NCBI RefSeq assembly: GCF_003429005.1
Contig: NZ_QVQV01000011.1
Coordinates: 184-64,183, forward strand
Direction: 5' to 3'
Source of the DNA: Paraburkholderia sp. DHOC27
GTDB taxonomy: Bacteria; Pseudomonadota; Gammaproteobacteria; Burkholderiales; Burkholderiaceae
Length of the DNA: 64,000 nucleotides
Shown here piece after piece: positions 1 through 8,673 of this stretch. The notes under the pieces were generated by a model. It had not been told where the DNA came from. It searched no databases and saw only the letters and a list, made by a program, of their open reading frames with translations. The position numbers were made by a program, and so were the translations under genes. The stretch's first letter is position 1; the number at the start of each line of letters is the position of its first letter.

Positions 1-39
1 GAGATCTTCCCGGGACATGCCGTATCGTCCCAGAACGAA

Positions 40-77
40 CCCCGGAAGGCCGCCACATGGGCCTTCCGGGGTTTTTT
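40..77 (+). terminator. Intrinsic terminator at the left edge
   Basis: A perfect 12-bp GC-rich stem (40-51 pairing with 60-71) with an 8-nt loop is followed by six T residues and more T-rich sequence. This is a canonical factor-independent terminator for a plus-strand transcript that begins left of the window. Because the integrase starts just beyond it, it probably ends the RNA or protein gene whose 3' end served as the attachment site. The upstream gene itself is not visible. Confidence 0.8.
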
Positions 78-122
78 CTTTTGCCGGACCTTCCCGCTTC
101 ATACCCCCCAATTGCAACCAGA

Positions 123-145
123 AGTATGGGTAGTAGTATGGGTAG
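123..145 (+). repeat. Two 11-bp direct repeats upstream of the integrase
   Basis: AGTATGGGTAG occurs twice with a 12-bp period (123-133 and 135-145), immediately before the integrase Shine-Dalgarno sequence. Short direct repeats beside an int gene often act as arm-type sites for the integrase or its excision factor. The assignment rests on position only. Confidence 0.55.
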
Positions 146-158
146 AAAGGAGGTCGAC

Positions 159-1367
159 ATGAGCACAAATCCGCGTTCCATCCACCGTCTTTCCGCGCTC
201 GGCGTCGCGCGCCTGAAGAAGCCTGGCCATTATTGCGATGGCGGTGGTCTGTACCTTCAGGTGTCGGCGGCGCGTACACACTCATGGGTCTACCGCTTCC
301 GGCGCAAAGGCCGGTTGCGTGAAATGGGGCTGGGGCCCCTGCATGTCGTCTCGCTTGCCGATGCACGCGAACATGCAGCGCGCTGCCGCAGGATGCTTTT
401 CGAAGGTGTTGATCCGATCGAGGCACGCCGCGCCGAGCGCGCACAGCAGCTCGCGATGGCCGCACGTAGCCGGACCTTTGATGAGTGCACCAAGGCATTT
501 ATCAAGGCCAACCGCGCAGGCTGGAAAAACGAAAAACACGTCGCTCAGTGGGAAAACACGCTGGCCTCGTATGCTTCACCCATCATCGGAGCGCTTGCCG
601 CACGCGATATCGATACGGCGCTCGTCGTGCGTGTGCTCGAGCCGATCTGGCAGACAAAGCCCGAGACGGCCAGTCGGGTTCGCGGACGCATCGAGTCAGT
701 GCTCGACTGGGCTACGGTTCACCGGTACCGGGAAGGCGAGAACCCGGCACGATGGAAGGGCCATCTCGACAAGATCCTGCCCGCGCGCACGAAGGTGCGG
801 AAGGTCCAGCACCATGCCGCTTTGCCATACAAGGACTCGTCCGTGTTCATGAAGGCATTGCGGGCGCAGGACGGCCTCGCGGCCCGGGCGCTCGAACTGC
901 TCATCCTGACTGCAGCTAGGACCAACGAAGTTATCGGTGCTGTGCGCAACGAGTTCGATCTGGACGCGGCCACGTGGACGGTGCCGGCGGAGCGGATGAA
1001 GGCCGAACGGGCACACCGGATTCCGCTGTCTGATCCTGCGCTTGCACTGGCGCGCCGGCTGCTTGAAGAGACGGACGGGGACCTGGTGTTCCCGGGCGCG
1101 AAGAAGGGCAGGCCGCTGTCCAACATGGCCATGCTCACGGTTCTGCGCCGGATGAAACGCACGGGCCTGACAGTACACGGTTTTCGGTCGACGTTTCGTG
1201 ACTGGGCGGCCGAGTGTACAGCCTATCCCAACGAGATGGCGGAGATGGCACTGGCGCACACCGTGGATGACAAGGTCGAGGCCGCCTACCGTCGCGGCGA
1301 CATGTTCCAGCGTCGTAAACAGATGATGGACGACTGGGCGGCTTACTGTGCCGGCAAAAATAGCTGA
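159..1367 (+). CDS. int: P4-type tyrosine recombinase (ICE integrase)
   Basis: Site-specific recombinase of 402 aa that would integrate and excise the element. I chose the ATG at 159 because AAAGGAGGT ends 4 nt before it; a longer frame from 57 lacks such a site and would run through the terminator hairpin. The N-terminal 90 residues match the DUF4102 arm-binding domain (GGGLYLQV, then WVYRFRRKGR and LADAREHA). A core-binding domain follows, then the catalytic domain with Arg in LTAARTNEV (about residue 254), HGFR (about 339-342), the second His in ALAHT (about 366) and a Tyr in EAAYRRGD (about 376). All catalytic residues appear present and the length is normal for the family. Its place at the left margin marks the end of the element. 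Confidence 0.95.
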   Translation: MSTNPRSIHRLSALGVARLKKPGHYCDGGGLYLQVSAARTHSWVYRFRRKGRLREMGLGPLHVVSLADAREHAARCRRMLFEGVDPIEARRAERAQQLAMAARSRTFDECTKAFIKANRAGWKNEKHVAQWENTLASYASPIIGALAARDIDTALVVRVLEPIWQTKPETASRVRGRIESVLDWATVHRYREGENPARWKGHLDKILPARTKVRKVQHHAALPYKDSSVFMKALRAQDGLAARALELLILTAARTNEVIGAVRNEFDLDAATWTVPAERMKAERAHRIPLSDPALALARRLLEETDGDLVFPGAKKGRPLSNMAMLTVLRRMKRTGLTVHGFRSTFRDWAAECTAYPNEMAEMALAHTVDDKVEAAYRRGDMFQRRKQMMDDWAAYCAGKNS

Positions 1368-1695
1368 CCCGGGACTGCTCAGGAATGCTGGTCCTGGTCG
1401 ACGAACGTCAGCGGCGACATGCTGCGTGTCGTAGTCCGTTCTCGCCGGTCGTTCTCATGTCGACCGGCGATGAAGGAAATAGCGAGGATTTTCTCCTCGA
1501 CAGAAGGGTGTCGCAAGAAATGTCTTGTGGAGGTGGTTGAACGGGAACCGGTGGGAAGCCATGGGATGTCTCCCAGGGAGTTAATGGTTGCAATTCCCGC
1601 AATGATTCTCCTGACCGCGGCTTTGATGCGCCTGTGCACGTGCGTTAGTCTGGCAACGTCCAGTCGCATGCGACATCATCACGAGGGCCCGCATC
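1368..1695. other. Gap between integrase and AlpA-like gene
   Basis: This 328-bp stretch holds open frames on both strands (about 96-98 codons) that overlap each other. None has a convincing ribosome site or a family signature. It may carry attachment-site or excisionase-binding DNA and the promoter of the downstream AlpA-like gene. I see no gene I can support. Confidence 0.4.
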
Positions 1696-1923
1696 ATGAA
1701 CGAGCACATTGGTGATCACAGAGGTACGAAAGCCCGCCTTGTTCGCCTCAGGGAGGTGCGCGCGCGGGTCGGGCTTGGCGCGAGTACAGTCTACCGCTAC
1801 CTCGCGGCCGGCAGGTTTCCCAGACCTGTCGAGATCGGTGGCGGACGTGTAGCATGGATCGAGAGCGAAATCGATGAATGGATTGCGAGCCGGGCAGAAG
1901 CGGCGCGGCGCGGTTCGCGATAG
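1696..1923 (+). CDS. AlpA-family regulator / putative excisionase
   Basis: Small 75-aa DNA-binding protein. The core has the AlpA/MerR-like helix-turn-helix pattern: VRLREVRARVGLGASTVYRY, then a wing with GRFPRPVEIGG, then VAWIESEIDEWIASR. In P4 AlpA and related proteins this fold activates the integrase gene or acts as a recombination directionality factor. Its position 330 bp downstream of int supports an excision or regulatory role. A GAGGG sequence lies about 8 nt before the ATG. A second AlpA-like protein is encoded at 29199. The fold is clear; the exact role is inferred from position. Confidence 0.85.
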   Translation: MNEHIGDHRGTKARLVRLREVRARVGLGASTVYRYLAAGRFPRPVEIGGGRVAWIESEIDEWIASRAEAARRGSR

Positions 1924-4084
1924 CCTACTTGGTAGTCGCCGGAGAGGCTCGCAGCACTCGCAGCTCGGTCTGCCGACTAGTTGCACCTGGTGTGATCGCG
2001 ACGTCGGTCGAGCAGATAGGTTGCGCCGACTTTGAGCGCGGACAGATCAACACCATCAGAAAGACCTACGACGATGCAACAACTTTTCGACGGCGCGAGG
2101 ACGTGGATGACGAGGCGCGCGGCCTTCGGTGACCGTTACGTCGCAGCCTGCTTAGCGAGTAGCTCGCTAGGGCACGGCAGCGAGGGAGAACGTGCTGAAT
2201 GTTGATGCATAGCGCCGGTTCGGTCTTCTATCGGGCGATGCAAGAGGCCGATGCTATCAGCTGGATTGCAACGTCACTGCCCGTCGAGAGAACGTAGCCG
2301 CCCTCCATTAGAGAACAACGGCTCGTACCGTGTGGGCGCTGCCGTTCAAGACCGATGTTTCCCGTCTGGTTACACGTCGCGCGCCGCAAGATCGACATGG
2401 TTCAGTCGAAACAAATAAGTCATTAGAAAAGTTGGAAGCCCTGCCACCGATTGCTTTGGCGAACGCCAGGTGATCGCGGAGAGGAGGGGCTGTGGATGCT
2501 AACGCTCTTAGTGATCGAAGCGCGCTGAGTGCGCTAGGCGATTGCGGCACGGGGCAGCAGAACCAATCACGGACGTGAGCGCCATCTCAAAAAAGTCTGT
2601 ATGTACGAGTGGAATCTTTTCCTCCCGGCCATCACCAATTGGTAACTGACAAGCCGGGGCATCAGAGTAGGGATCATTGAAGGACATTTTCCGCGATCCA
2701 GTGGACATGGCGAGTCAGCTCTAGTGGCAGTAATTCCCTTTTGCAGACGTTCTCTACACTGTGTAAGCGTAGCAGAAACTTGAATCGTTTCGGTATACGA
2801 ATTACTGTTGAAATCCGGCTGGCTGCCATATTTCAATGCAGCGTGCGACGAACGAGACTCACCCGGTATTCCTTTTGCCGGCGCACCTATGCATTATGTT
2901 TCGCCTTATCCATCGCAGGATGAATGGCCTCCATCCTGCCGCGTATCAAGCGTCTGTCGCCGACCGTGTCGCCGGTCGTCGGATTGCCCGCATTCGCGAA
3001 CTCTTGCCTGGGGACGCCGATCAGTTATTGCCAGATACCGCACACATCAAGCCGATCAACTAGCGCATTTCCATGTCACCGTTGCACGCGAACTGCAGGT
3101 CGTCTTGCGTGATGGCGTAACGCCTGCACGGCACGCTGTTATGCATAAGTGCACGATATGTCATGCCTGGCTTGGACGTCACGCGTATTGATGTGCGGGT
3201 CTCTGGATGAATGTCGGCCACAATCTCCCGCAGTACGAGTTGGTGAAGTGCGTAGGTTGCCGCTGGATGCGCTGCCTCTGTCGCATAACCGTTTTCTCAC
3301 GCTTCCCTGATCTCCATCATCTCAGGTCCAACAGCATGGTATGGGATGAGTAACACCCGCTCGAGAAAGCGCGCGGAATCCGCTTTGAGAACCTGGTCCA
3401 GTAACGCAGCCCTTCATCGAGCTCGCTTCGATCTGGCGCGTGCAAAAGCGTTGGTGTGTTCCAGAGTATCGCTCCATGGCCTGCGACAAATCGGACCGCT
3501 CCAGATCTCGATCCACGGCATGACAGGCGTCAAAGTTTTTCATCGTTCTAGATCGAAGCACGAGACGGCTGTTATGAAATGTTGCAAGCGGCATGGCTCA
3601 ATTCGGCAATCGGGGACAAGTAGAAGAATTTTGTATCCTCCATTGGACGATGTTCGGACAGCGCCGCATCGTCAAGACTATGTTCCCTGAATGCATACAT
3701 TATTGGAACCATGTGCATTATCTTTTGCCGGCGACGCCCGATCGCGTTTGCTGTGTGGCTAGTCGAAAGCCGACGCAGAGCGTTTGCGGACGTGGCGTAG
3801 ACAGCACAGACGCGCGATTCACGCGAAGCAGCCATGACCCTCAATGACCGAATCCGAATATCCAATTCATTCCGATCAATTCGGACACAACCTGCTTTCT
3901 TTCGCAGTTGATATTTCGTCTGAGAAAAACGAAAAAGGAATTATATGCATGAGCCCTGACATGGATTGCCGTGCGATACAGCCGCGAGCGAGCCCCACGG
4001 AAATGGACAATTCCTTCCATCTCGTTCGGATGCCGGGAAGTCGCGTTCTCGAAACAATGCACATGCGCATTTGAGGCAAGCAAA
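1924..4084. other. Gene-poor stretch, about 2.1 kb
   Basis: No frame here has a recognisable domain, sustained high-GC third-position bias or a good ribosome site with a long open frame. Base composition is visibly more AT-rich than the flanks from about 2,290 to 4,080. One weak candidate small ORF (3844-4074, 76 codons, plus strand) precedes the 4085 gene but has no family signature. The stretch may be decayed foreign DNA or the element's maintenance or transfer-origin region. I cannot assign a function. Confidence 0.45.
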
Positions 4085-4654
4085 ATGATGAAAGAACTCA
4101 ATGCTTGGACGGCGGATCGCTCGGAGGACCGCTTCCCGGTGCCGCCCACTCAGGGCACCCTCCATACGCGTCTGCTTCGGGCGGAAGCCGAGATCGGCCG
4201 GCTTAACAGGTGCGTGGAACTCAGGGACAGGCAGCTCTGCGAGCTTCGCAAGGCACTTGCCCATTCAGCGACTATTCATTATTCGGTGGAAGACCGCCTG
4301 CAGCGTGAGCTGGATTCACTGAGAATCATGATGCCTGCCGAAAAACTTTACGCACAGTGTCACCGCTGCACCTCCGGCCGGACAGAAAATGCCATCGTGA
4401 TAACGCTGCCTTACGTGACTTCCATACTGTCCGTTCTGTTCGATGCCATGCGCACGTTCTGGGCGGACTGCGATCGCGATCATCCACCGAAGTCTACGAT
4501 CGTTGCGCGCGCGATTGACGAGCGCTTGGGCCTGAATTCACAGGCGAATGGAGAGGCATCACGTAGCGGTCAGGCGTATGCATCGGCGATCAGACCAGAC
4601 TGGATGAAGGAGGCCGACAACCGGCACCATTGTCGGCCAGGCGGGGTGCGCTGA
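4085..4654 (+). CDS. Hypothetical protein, coiled-coil N-half
   Basis: Protein of about 189 aa that I do not recognise. The two adjacent Met codons at 4085 and 4088 follow an AAGCAAA stretch, and the frame upstream (to 3971) looks like spurious read-through. The N-terminal 90 residues contain a heptad-like segment rich in Leu, Arg and Glu (HTRLLRAEAEIGRLNR through ELRDRQLCELRKAL), which suggests a short coiled coil. A paired-Cys segment (QCHRCTSG) and a moderately hydrophobic segment follow. It converges with luxI (16 bp apart) and stands alone. It may be a regulator or structural protein; the evidence is only that of a plausible long frame. Confidence 0.5.
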   Translation: MMKELNAWTADRSEDRFPVPPTQGTLHTRLLRAEAEIGRLNRCVELRDRQLCELRKALAHSATIHYSVEDRLQRELDSLRIMMPAEKLYAQCHRCTSGRTENAIVITLPYVTSILSVLFDAMRTFWADCDRDHPPKSTIVARAIDERLGLNSQANGEASRSGQAYASAIRPDWMKEADNRHHCRPGGVR

Positions 4655-4670
4655 TGTTTTGGTCGGTACG

Positions 4671-5414
4671 TTAGATAGCCGGGCGCGCAGGAATCGTTCG
4701 TTTGCCATCAGCAGTGAATGGTGCAATGTTCCCAGACTCGGCCGAAGATGGTCGGGGCACGTGCGGTCGGACCGGCGTGCCGTGCTCGGGAAGACAGGGA
4801 TGTCCGAAGAACGAAATCGAGTTCAACAGAGCGTCCGGATCGCATTGGATTTTCTGGAAGGTAGTGGCATCGATATCGATTGCGCATGCAACGATATCAG
4901 TGTGGTCCGGCGACGTGCCTGCGCCGATATCGTGCAGATCGAGTCCGAAACGTCGGTACAGCCGCGCAACGGAGCGCGAGACGACACCGATCACTCGTGT
5001 CGCGCCGAACGAGATGGCGAGTGCCATCGCATAAGGAAACAACGACATGCCCGAGGTTGAACCGGTGCGGTGATCCGGCAGCCCTGAACCCGCGAATCGC
5101 GACATCTCCCATACCGAAGGCGACGATGGCGGGAAATCGGGACCTGCAAGTTCCGGGAATACATCGCGAAGCAGATAGGGGCCAGTTGTGGGCATCAACC
5201 GCGCACATCCGCAGACCTCGCCGTCGAGGGAAAGTGCAACTAGATGGACCGTGGCGCTTCCGTCGAATGCATCCCACTCGCTCAAGGCATCGTGGGGCAC
5301 GCCAGGTATTTCCCAGTGCAGGCGCTGGACAAAGACCTGGTGGCGAAAGGTTCCGAGACGGTGACGGATAGATGATGGCAGGTCTTCAAGCCTGCCGGCG
5401 ATGATTGATGACAT
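4671..5414 (-). CDS. LuxI-family acyl-homoserine-lactone synthase
   Basis: Makes an N-acyl-homoserine-lactone signal from S-adenosylmethionine and an acyl-ACP or acyl-CoA. The invariant LuxI residues are all visible: R24, F28 and W34 in FRHQVFVQRLHW; E46, D48 and D51 in EWDAFD; R72 in CARLM; F86 in LLRDVFPEL; E103 and R106 in WEMSRFA. At 247 aa it is longer than the usual 195-220 because of an extra C-terminal tail. AGGAGG sits 5-6 nt before the ATG. It lies downstream of luxR in the same direction, with 211 bp between the luxR and luxI frames' facing ends counted from the luxR ATG side of the operon, and it is the last gene of the quorum-sensing/biosynthesis block. The acyl chain cannot be read from sequence. 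Confidence 0.93.
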   Translation of the reverse strand: MSSIIAGRLEDLPSSIRHRLGTFRHQVFVQRLHWEIPGVPHDALSEWDAFDGSATVHLVALSLDGEVCGCARLMPTTGPYLLRDVFPELAGPDFPPSSPSVWEMSRFAGSGLPDHRTGSTSGMSLFPYAMALAISFGATRVIGVVSRSVARLYRRFGLDLHDIGAGTSPDHTDIVACAIDIDATTFQKIQCDPDALLNSISFFGHPCLPEHGTPVRPHVPRPSSAESGNIAPFTADGKRTIPARPAI

Positions 5415-5578
5415 GAGCTCCTCCTGGTGTTAGCCGTCGACACGAAACTATCAGCGGCTCCGTGACCCAGAAACCCGGAGCTTTCGGAGGGGTGGCAGGC
5501 AAATCTGCGCGCACGCTTGTCCGTGCGCGTTCGGCGCAGCGGCGCGGGAATCTGGTTGTGGTACCGGGAAAAAGCGAT

Positions 5579-6367
5579 TCAGGGTTTGATGATGCCCTGC
5601 ACGGTGGCGTGGACGGCGGCGGCCGTCCTGCTGTGAAAGTTGAGTGCCTCCATCGCGCCTTCGATGTGGTAATCAACGGTATAGCGGGAGCGCCCGATGA
5701 TCCCAGCGATTTCGACCGAGGTTTTTCCACGGGCAACCCAGGTCAGGCATTCGAGCTGACGTCGTGTAAGCAGATGTGCCGGTCTTTTTGCATGTAACAG
5801 GGCGAGGCGATGTAGTTCGTAGTGAAACTGCGCGCTGACCAGATATGCCATCCGTAAAATGATGGCGTCGTTGACGGAGCGCAGAGGGCCGGACAGGTTG
5901 AACAGCAGGATACTGCCATCGGACTGATGGACGGGGATGCTGAGTCCTGCGGGTAACCCTGCCTCTTTTGCTTCGTCAAGCAGAAGACGTTCGGCTTTAC
6001 TCAAGCCGACAATGTCGTGCCACCGGTAAGGAGCGGACTGGATGAACGCGGCCCGGTGAACAGGGTCGGTGGACGCGTAATCGCGTCCTTGGTAATACCG
6101 CACCCATTCTTCGGGGTAATGGGCGCCGATCATTTCGAGCGCCGTTCGGTGCGGACGGGTCGAGCGGCTGCGCGTAACACGGCTGATCACGTAATGCGGG
6201 AAGCCGAGTGTGCTGGCCGCACTGCCGAATGACTCAACGAGCGAAGGAATGTCGGTGGCAGATGCAAGACGCATCACCAGCGCTGGTGCACCGGGCAGCA
6301 CATTTTCAGGTGCAGGTGATGGACTGCTCTGGAGCTCGTTCGAACGGCGTCGACAGACATGTGTCAT
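5579..6367 (-). CDS. LuxR-family quorum-sensing regulator
   Basis: Acyl-homoserine-lactone-responsive transcription factor, 262 aa from the ATG at 6367 (a GTG at 6394 would add nine residues). The N-terminal autoinducer-binding domain carries the family's ligand residues in WVRYYQGRDYASTDP and in PYRWHDI. The C-terminal HTH_LUXR domain reads LTRRQLECLTWVARGKTS followed by VEIAGIIGRSRYTVDYHI. It lies between the biosynthetic operon and luxI, all on the minus strand, so it is the cognate receptor of this LuxI. A lux-box candidate is centred about 52 bp upstream of the ATG, consistent with autoregulation. A TATAAT-like -10 on the minus strand at 6579-6584 is a further candidate promoter but lacks a clear -35. 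Confidence 0.92.
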   Translation of the reverse strand: MTHVCRRRSNELQSSPSPAPENVLPGAPALVMRLASATDIPSLVESFGSAASTLGFPHYVISRVTRSRSTRPHRTALEMIGAHYPEEWVRYYQGRDYASTDPVHRAAFIQSAPYRWHDIVGLSKAERLLLDEAKEAGLPAGLSIPVHQSDGSILLFNLSGPLRSVNDAIILRMAYLVSAQFHYELHRLALLHAKRPAHLLTRRQLECLTWVARGKTSVEIAGIIGRSRYTVDYHIEGAMEALNFHSRTAAAVHATVQGIIKP

Positions 6368-6409
6368 CTTCGTCACCCAGGTGCTGTCCCGCACAATCCG
6401 GAACCCCGT

Positions 6410-6429
6410 CTGTCACACTAAAAGCACAG
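6410..6429. promoter_or_regulatory. Candidate lux box (CTGT-N12-ACAG)
   Basis: The 20-bp element CTGTCACACTAAAAGCACAG has the dyad CTGT-N12-ACAG seen in many LuxR/TraR/LasR-type operators. It is the only such 20-mer I noticed in the cluster's non-coding DNA and it lies directly upstream of luxR. It could drive luxR on the minus strand, or a short plus-strand transcript that would meet the terminator at 6557-6578. The function is inferred. Confidence 0.55.
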
Positions 6430-6556
6430 ATATCCGTGCCACGATAGTAAGTCGACACACGCTTTCCGGGAATGAAGAGGCAGTCAAAGGATCGCGTACG
6501 ACTGCCGCAGGCGCGGCGCTCCCAGTGGCGAGCGGAGACCTGCCGAGGGCTAGGCC

Positions 6557-6578
6557 AACCGCATCGAGCGGTTTTTTT
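6557..6578 (+). terminator. Intrinsic terminator, plus strand, upstream of luxR
   Basis: AACCGC (6557-6562) and GCGGTT (6568-6573) form a 6-bp stem with a 5-nt loop and run into a T tract. The T tract follows the stem only in the plus direction, opposite to all neighbouring genes. It would therefore end a plus-strand transcript started within the luxR upstream region, about 110-130 nt away. Confidence 0.6.
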
Positions 6579-6688
6579 ATTATAGTCTGTAGATTGCTGC
6601 ACGCTGGTTCACGGTGCACATTTTGGGAGGGCAGAGCAGGACAGGGTTTTAGCGGACGACTGAAGAGCAAGTCAACCCTCCGGGCGAA

Positions 6689-7615
6689 CTAGCGGACCAG
6701 CAGCGCGGCAGCCGAAAACCCGCCTACGCCGCGTGCAAAAAGCAGGAACGGCCTGCCAGGAATGAGGCCGTCGCAGTCGGCCAGATTGATGAATGCGTCG
6801 CTGACGGTAACGTGACCGATCCGGGCAAAATTGTCGGCGAAAAGCCGGTCCTGGGGGATCCGAAGCGAGTCGAGCAGGCGGTGCCACGCAGGCAGATCGA
6901 GGTGTTGGGGCAGGATCCTCTGGATGTCGTCCAGTGTGAAATGTGCCTGCTGCACGGTGTGGGTGATCAGTGTGCGCGCCGTGAAGAAGTTCTGCGCCGC
7001 CAGGCGCGGTTCGTCATTCGCCAGTACCCCACGCCAGCCCTGGCCGCTGGCGTGCGTCGCGATCGCGACCAGGCGGTTGACGGCGGCGTCGCGCTCGATG
7101 AATGCAGCAAACGCACCATCACCCAGAATTCCTTCGGCTTGCATTAACCTTTCGGATTCGAGTGGCATCACGTCGGCGCCGACAAGCAGGACCCGTTTTA
7201 TGTGGGGCCGGGCGATGAACATCGCGCGAATCACGCGCAGTGCGCCAAGTGCGGATGCACAATGTTGCTGCGCGAACGAGAAAGCTTCAGCGTTGGTGAA
7301 GCCGAACCGGTCACAGAGCAGGCCGGGTAGCGACTGAGGTGGCGGTGCAACGCTGCCCTGGAGCGTGTGTACGTAGACGATGCAGTCAACTTCACCGGGT
7401 GGGATACCGGAGGCGAGCAGAAGACGCTGGATCGCGCTGGCCGCGAGTCCAATTGCGCTCTGCCCATTCGCATTGCGGTAGTAACGCATCCCGGCCTGCT
7501 CCAGATTCTGCACCGTGGAGAATTTTTGCCGGGTTCGCTTTCCCCAGAAGCGGACTTCGTCAATGTGTTGGGGAAGATGGCAGGCGACGTGCGGTATGCC
7601 GAGATCGGGGATCAT
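6689..7615 (-). CDS. Ketosynthase-III-like enzyme with intact Cys (pair 2, catalytic)
   Basis: FabH/KAS III-like condensing or acyl-transfer enzyme, 308 aa. The active-site Cys is C119 in AFSFAQQHCASALGAL, and the catalytic His is H238 in ILPQHLDLPAW. Where KAS III has Asn in a GN(T/S) motif, this protein has Gly-His (DNFARIGHVTVSDAF, H268), so the classical Cys-His-Asn triad is altered. That change is typical of KAS III relatives working outside fatty-acid initiation. It overlaps the preceding gene by 4 nt (ATGA-type junction). The preceding gene is a Cys-less homologue, so the two probably form a heterodimer, as PqsC does with PqsB. It is the last gene of the biosynthetic operon. The substrate is unknown. 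Confidence 0.88.
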   Translation of the reverse strand: MIPDLGIPHVACHLPQHIDEVRFWGKRTRQKFSTVQNLEQAGMRYYRNANGQSAIGLAASAIQRLLLASGIPPGEVDCIVYVHTLQGSVAPPPQSLPGLLCDRFGFTNAEAFSFAQQHCASALGALRVIRAMFIARPHIKRVLLVGADVMPLESERLMQAEGILGDGAFAAFIERDAAVNRLVAIATHASGQGWRGVLANDEPRLAAQNFFTARTLITHTVQQAHFTLDDIQRILPQHLDLPAWHRLLDSLRIPQDRLFADNFARIGHVTVSDAFINLADCDGLIPGRPFLLFARGVGGFSAAALLVR

Positions 7616-8673
7616 GAGACGGACCGGACATCGTCCTGCCGATAGCCGAAGGGCATGCCGCGCGCCACCAGAAGCGCAGTGCCGACAAAACCGCCGATGC
7701 CATAGCTCCAGAGCAGGATGTGGTGGGGTCGAAGACAGGTGGCGCGACGGAGCGTCTGCGCAAGTCGCACGATGGATTCGGCTGTGCCGAGATGAATCCC
7801 GACCTCATGCTGCGCCCTGGCATCTGGCCGGCCGACATGTTCGCGTACGGCATCCGCGAGCGACGGTATGCCCGGGTGCCCGACTATCTCATCAATTTCA
7901 CCGTGACGAAGGCCATGTCGGGCGAGGGAAAAGTCAATCATCGATAGCAACGTGAATGTCCTGGCATCGGGGACGCCGGCGGTACGTCGACCGATGTCGA
8001 CGGGAACGTGCCGGGCTGCAGCATCGAGCAGGTACAGGCCGTCTGTTCCATGGTCGGCTCGTTCGACGAGCAGCGCGCCGGCGGCATCACCGTGGACCAT
8101 ATGAGGTCCGCACATTCTGGAAAACGGTGGAGACCACTTCTCCGCTGCGACGATCAGTATCGTGTGGACGTCCGGCTCAGCGATGAGCAGATCGGAAGCA
8201 AGCCGCAATGCAGTGAATGGCGACACACCATGCTGCTGGGAGACTGAAAAAGCAAAGCAGGGTGATCCGATTTCGGCACACAGACGCCCCGCAACCGTGG
8301 TCGAAACGTGCTCATCGGGAGTGCTGTGGCAGAACATCGCGACGTCCACGGGGCGCGCCCCATGCGGCCGTACCGAACAGATTTCGCTCGCCACTTTGGC
8401 GGCGAGTCCTGCCAGATCGGTCCCGGTTTCGACCGGCACCGCGCAGGCCGGGTCGAGTGGCAGAAGATCGGGAAGCACAGGTAGAGAATCACTTGCTTCC
8501 CCGCCTGGCCACGCCTCGAGCCAGTGCCCGTAGTTGGGATGCCATGACTTCACCCACGCATCCCAGCCGGAACGCCCAGTCGTGCGCAGTGACGACTCAA
8601 TCGCCGTCCATTGGGACAGCGGTATGGCGTCTGGCACCCAGGCCGTCACTGCGGTGATGACGGGCAGGTTCAT
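7612..8673 (-). CDS. Ketosynthase-III-like protein, Cys replaced by Gly (pair 2, partner)
   Basis: Thiolase-fold protein of 353 aa that aligns with the Cys-containing neighbour at AFSVSQQHGVSPFTALRLA, with Gly149 exactly where the nucleophilic Cys should be. Other KAS III landmarks remain: HSTPDEHVS in the core, VAAEKW, the MVHGDAAGALL segment and a C-terminal YGIGGFVGTALL. The residues around the usual His/Asn sites are poorly kept. It should not form an acyl-enzyme and most likely serves as the structural or regulatory half of a heterodimer with the next gene. It overlaps GNAT upstream and the catalytic partner downstream by 4 nt each, indicating translational coupling and 1:1 synthesis. 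Confidence 0.85.
   Translation of the reverse strand: MNLPVITAVTAWVPDAIPLSQWTAIESSLRTTGRSGWDAWVKSWHPNYGHWLEAWPGGEASDSLPVLPDLLPLDPACAVPVETGTDLAGLAAKVASEICSVRPHGARPVDVAMFCHSTPDEHVSTTVAGRLCAEIGSPCFAFSVSQQHGVSPFTALRLASDLLIAEPDVHTILIVAAEKWSPPFSRMCGPHMVHGDAAGALLVERADHGTDGLYLLDAAARHVPVDIGRRTAGVPDARTFTLLSMIDFSLARHGLRHGEIDEIVGHPGIPSLADAVREHVGRPDARAQHEVGIHLGTAESIVRLAQTLRRATCLRPHHILLWSYGIGGFVGTALLVARGMPFGYRQDDVRSVS

Noticed and set aside
1..120. tRNA or tmRNA 3' end as the attachment site
   Set aside because: No T-loop (GTTCGAnTC) or CCA end is present in the visible bases, so the identity of the target gene cannot be claimed.
57..158. N-terminal extension of the integrase from the ATG at 57
   Set aside because: It reads through the terminator stem and T tract and lacks a ribosome site, while the ATG at 159 has an ideal one.
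1379..1669. Minus-strand frame between int and the AlpA-like gene
   Set aside because: No family signature or ribosome site, and an equally long frame exists on the opposite strand.
5470..5500. Possible lux box in the luxR-luxI gap (CCCGGAGCTTTCGGAGGGG)
   Set aside because: The half-sites match only in the outer four bases and the CTGT/ACAG ends are absent.
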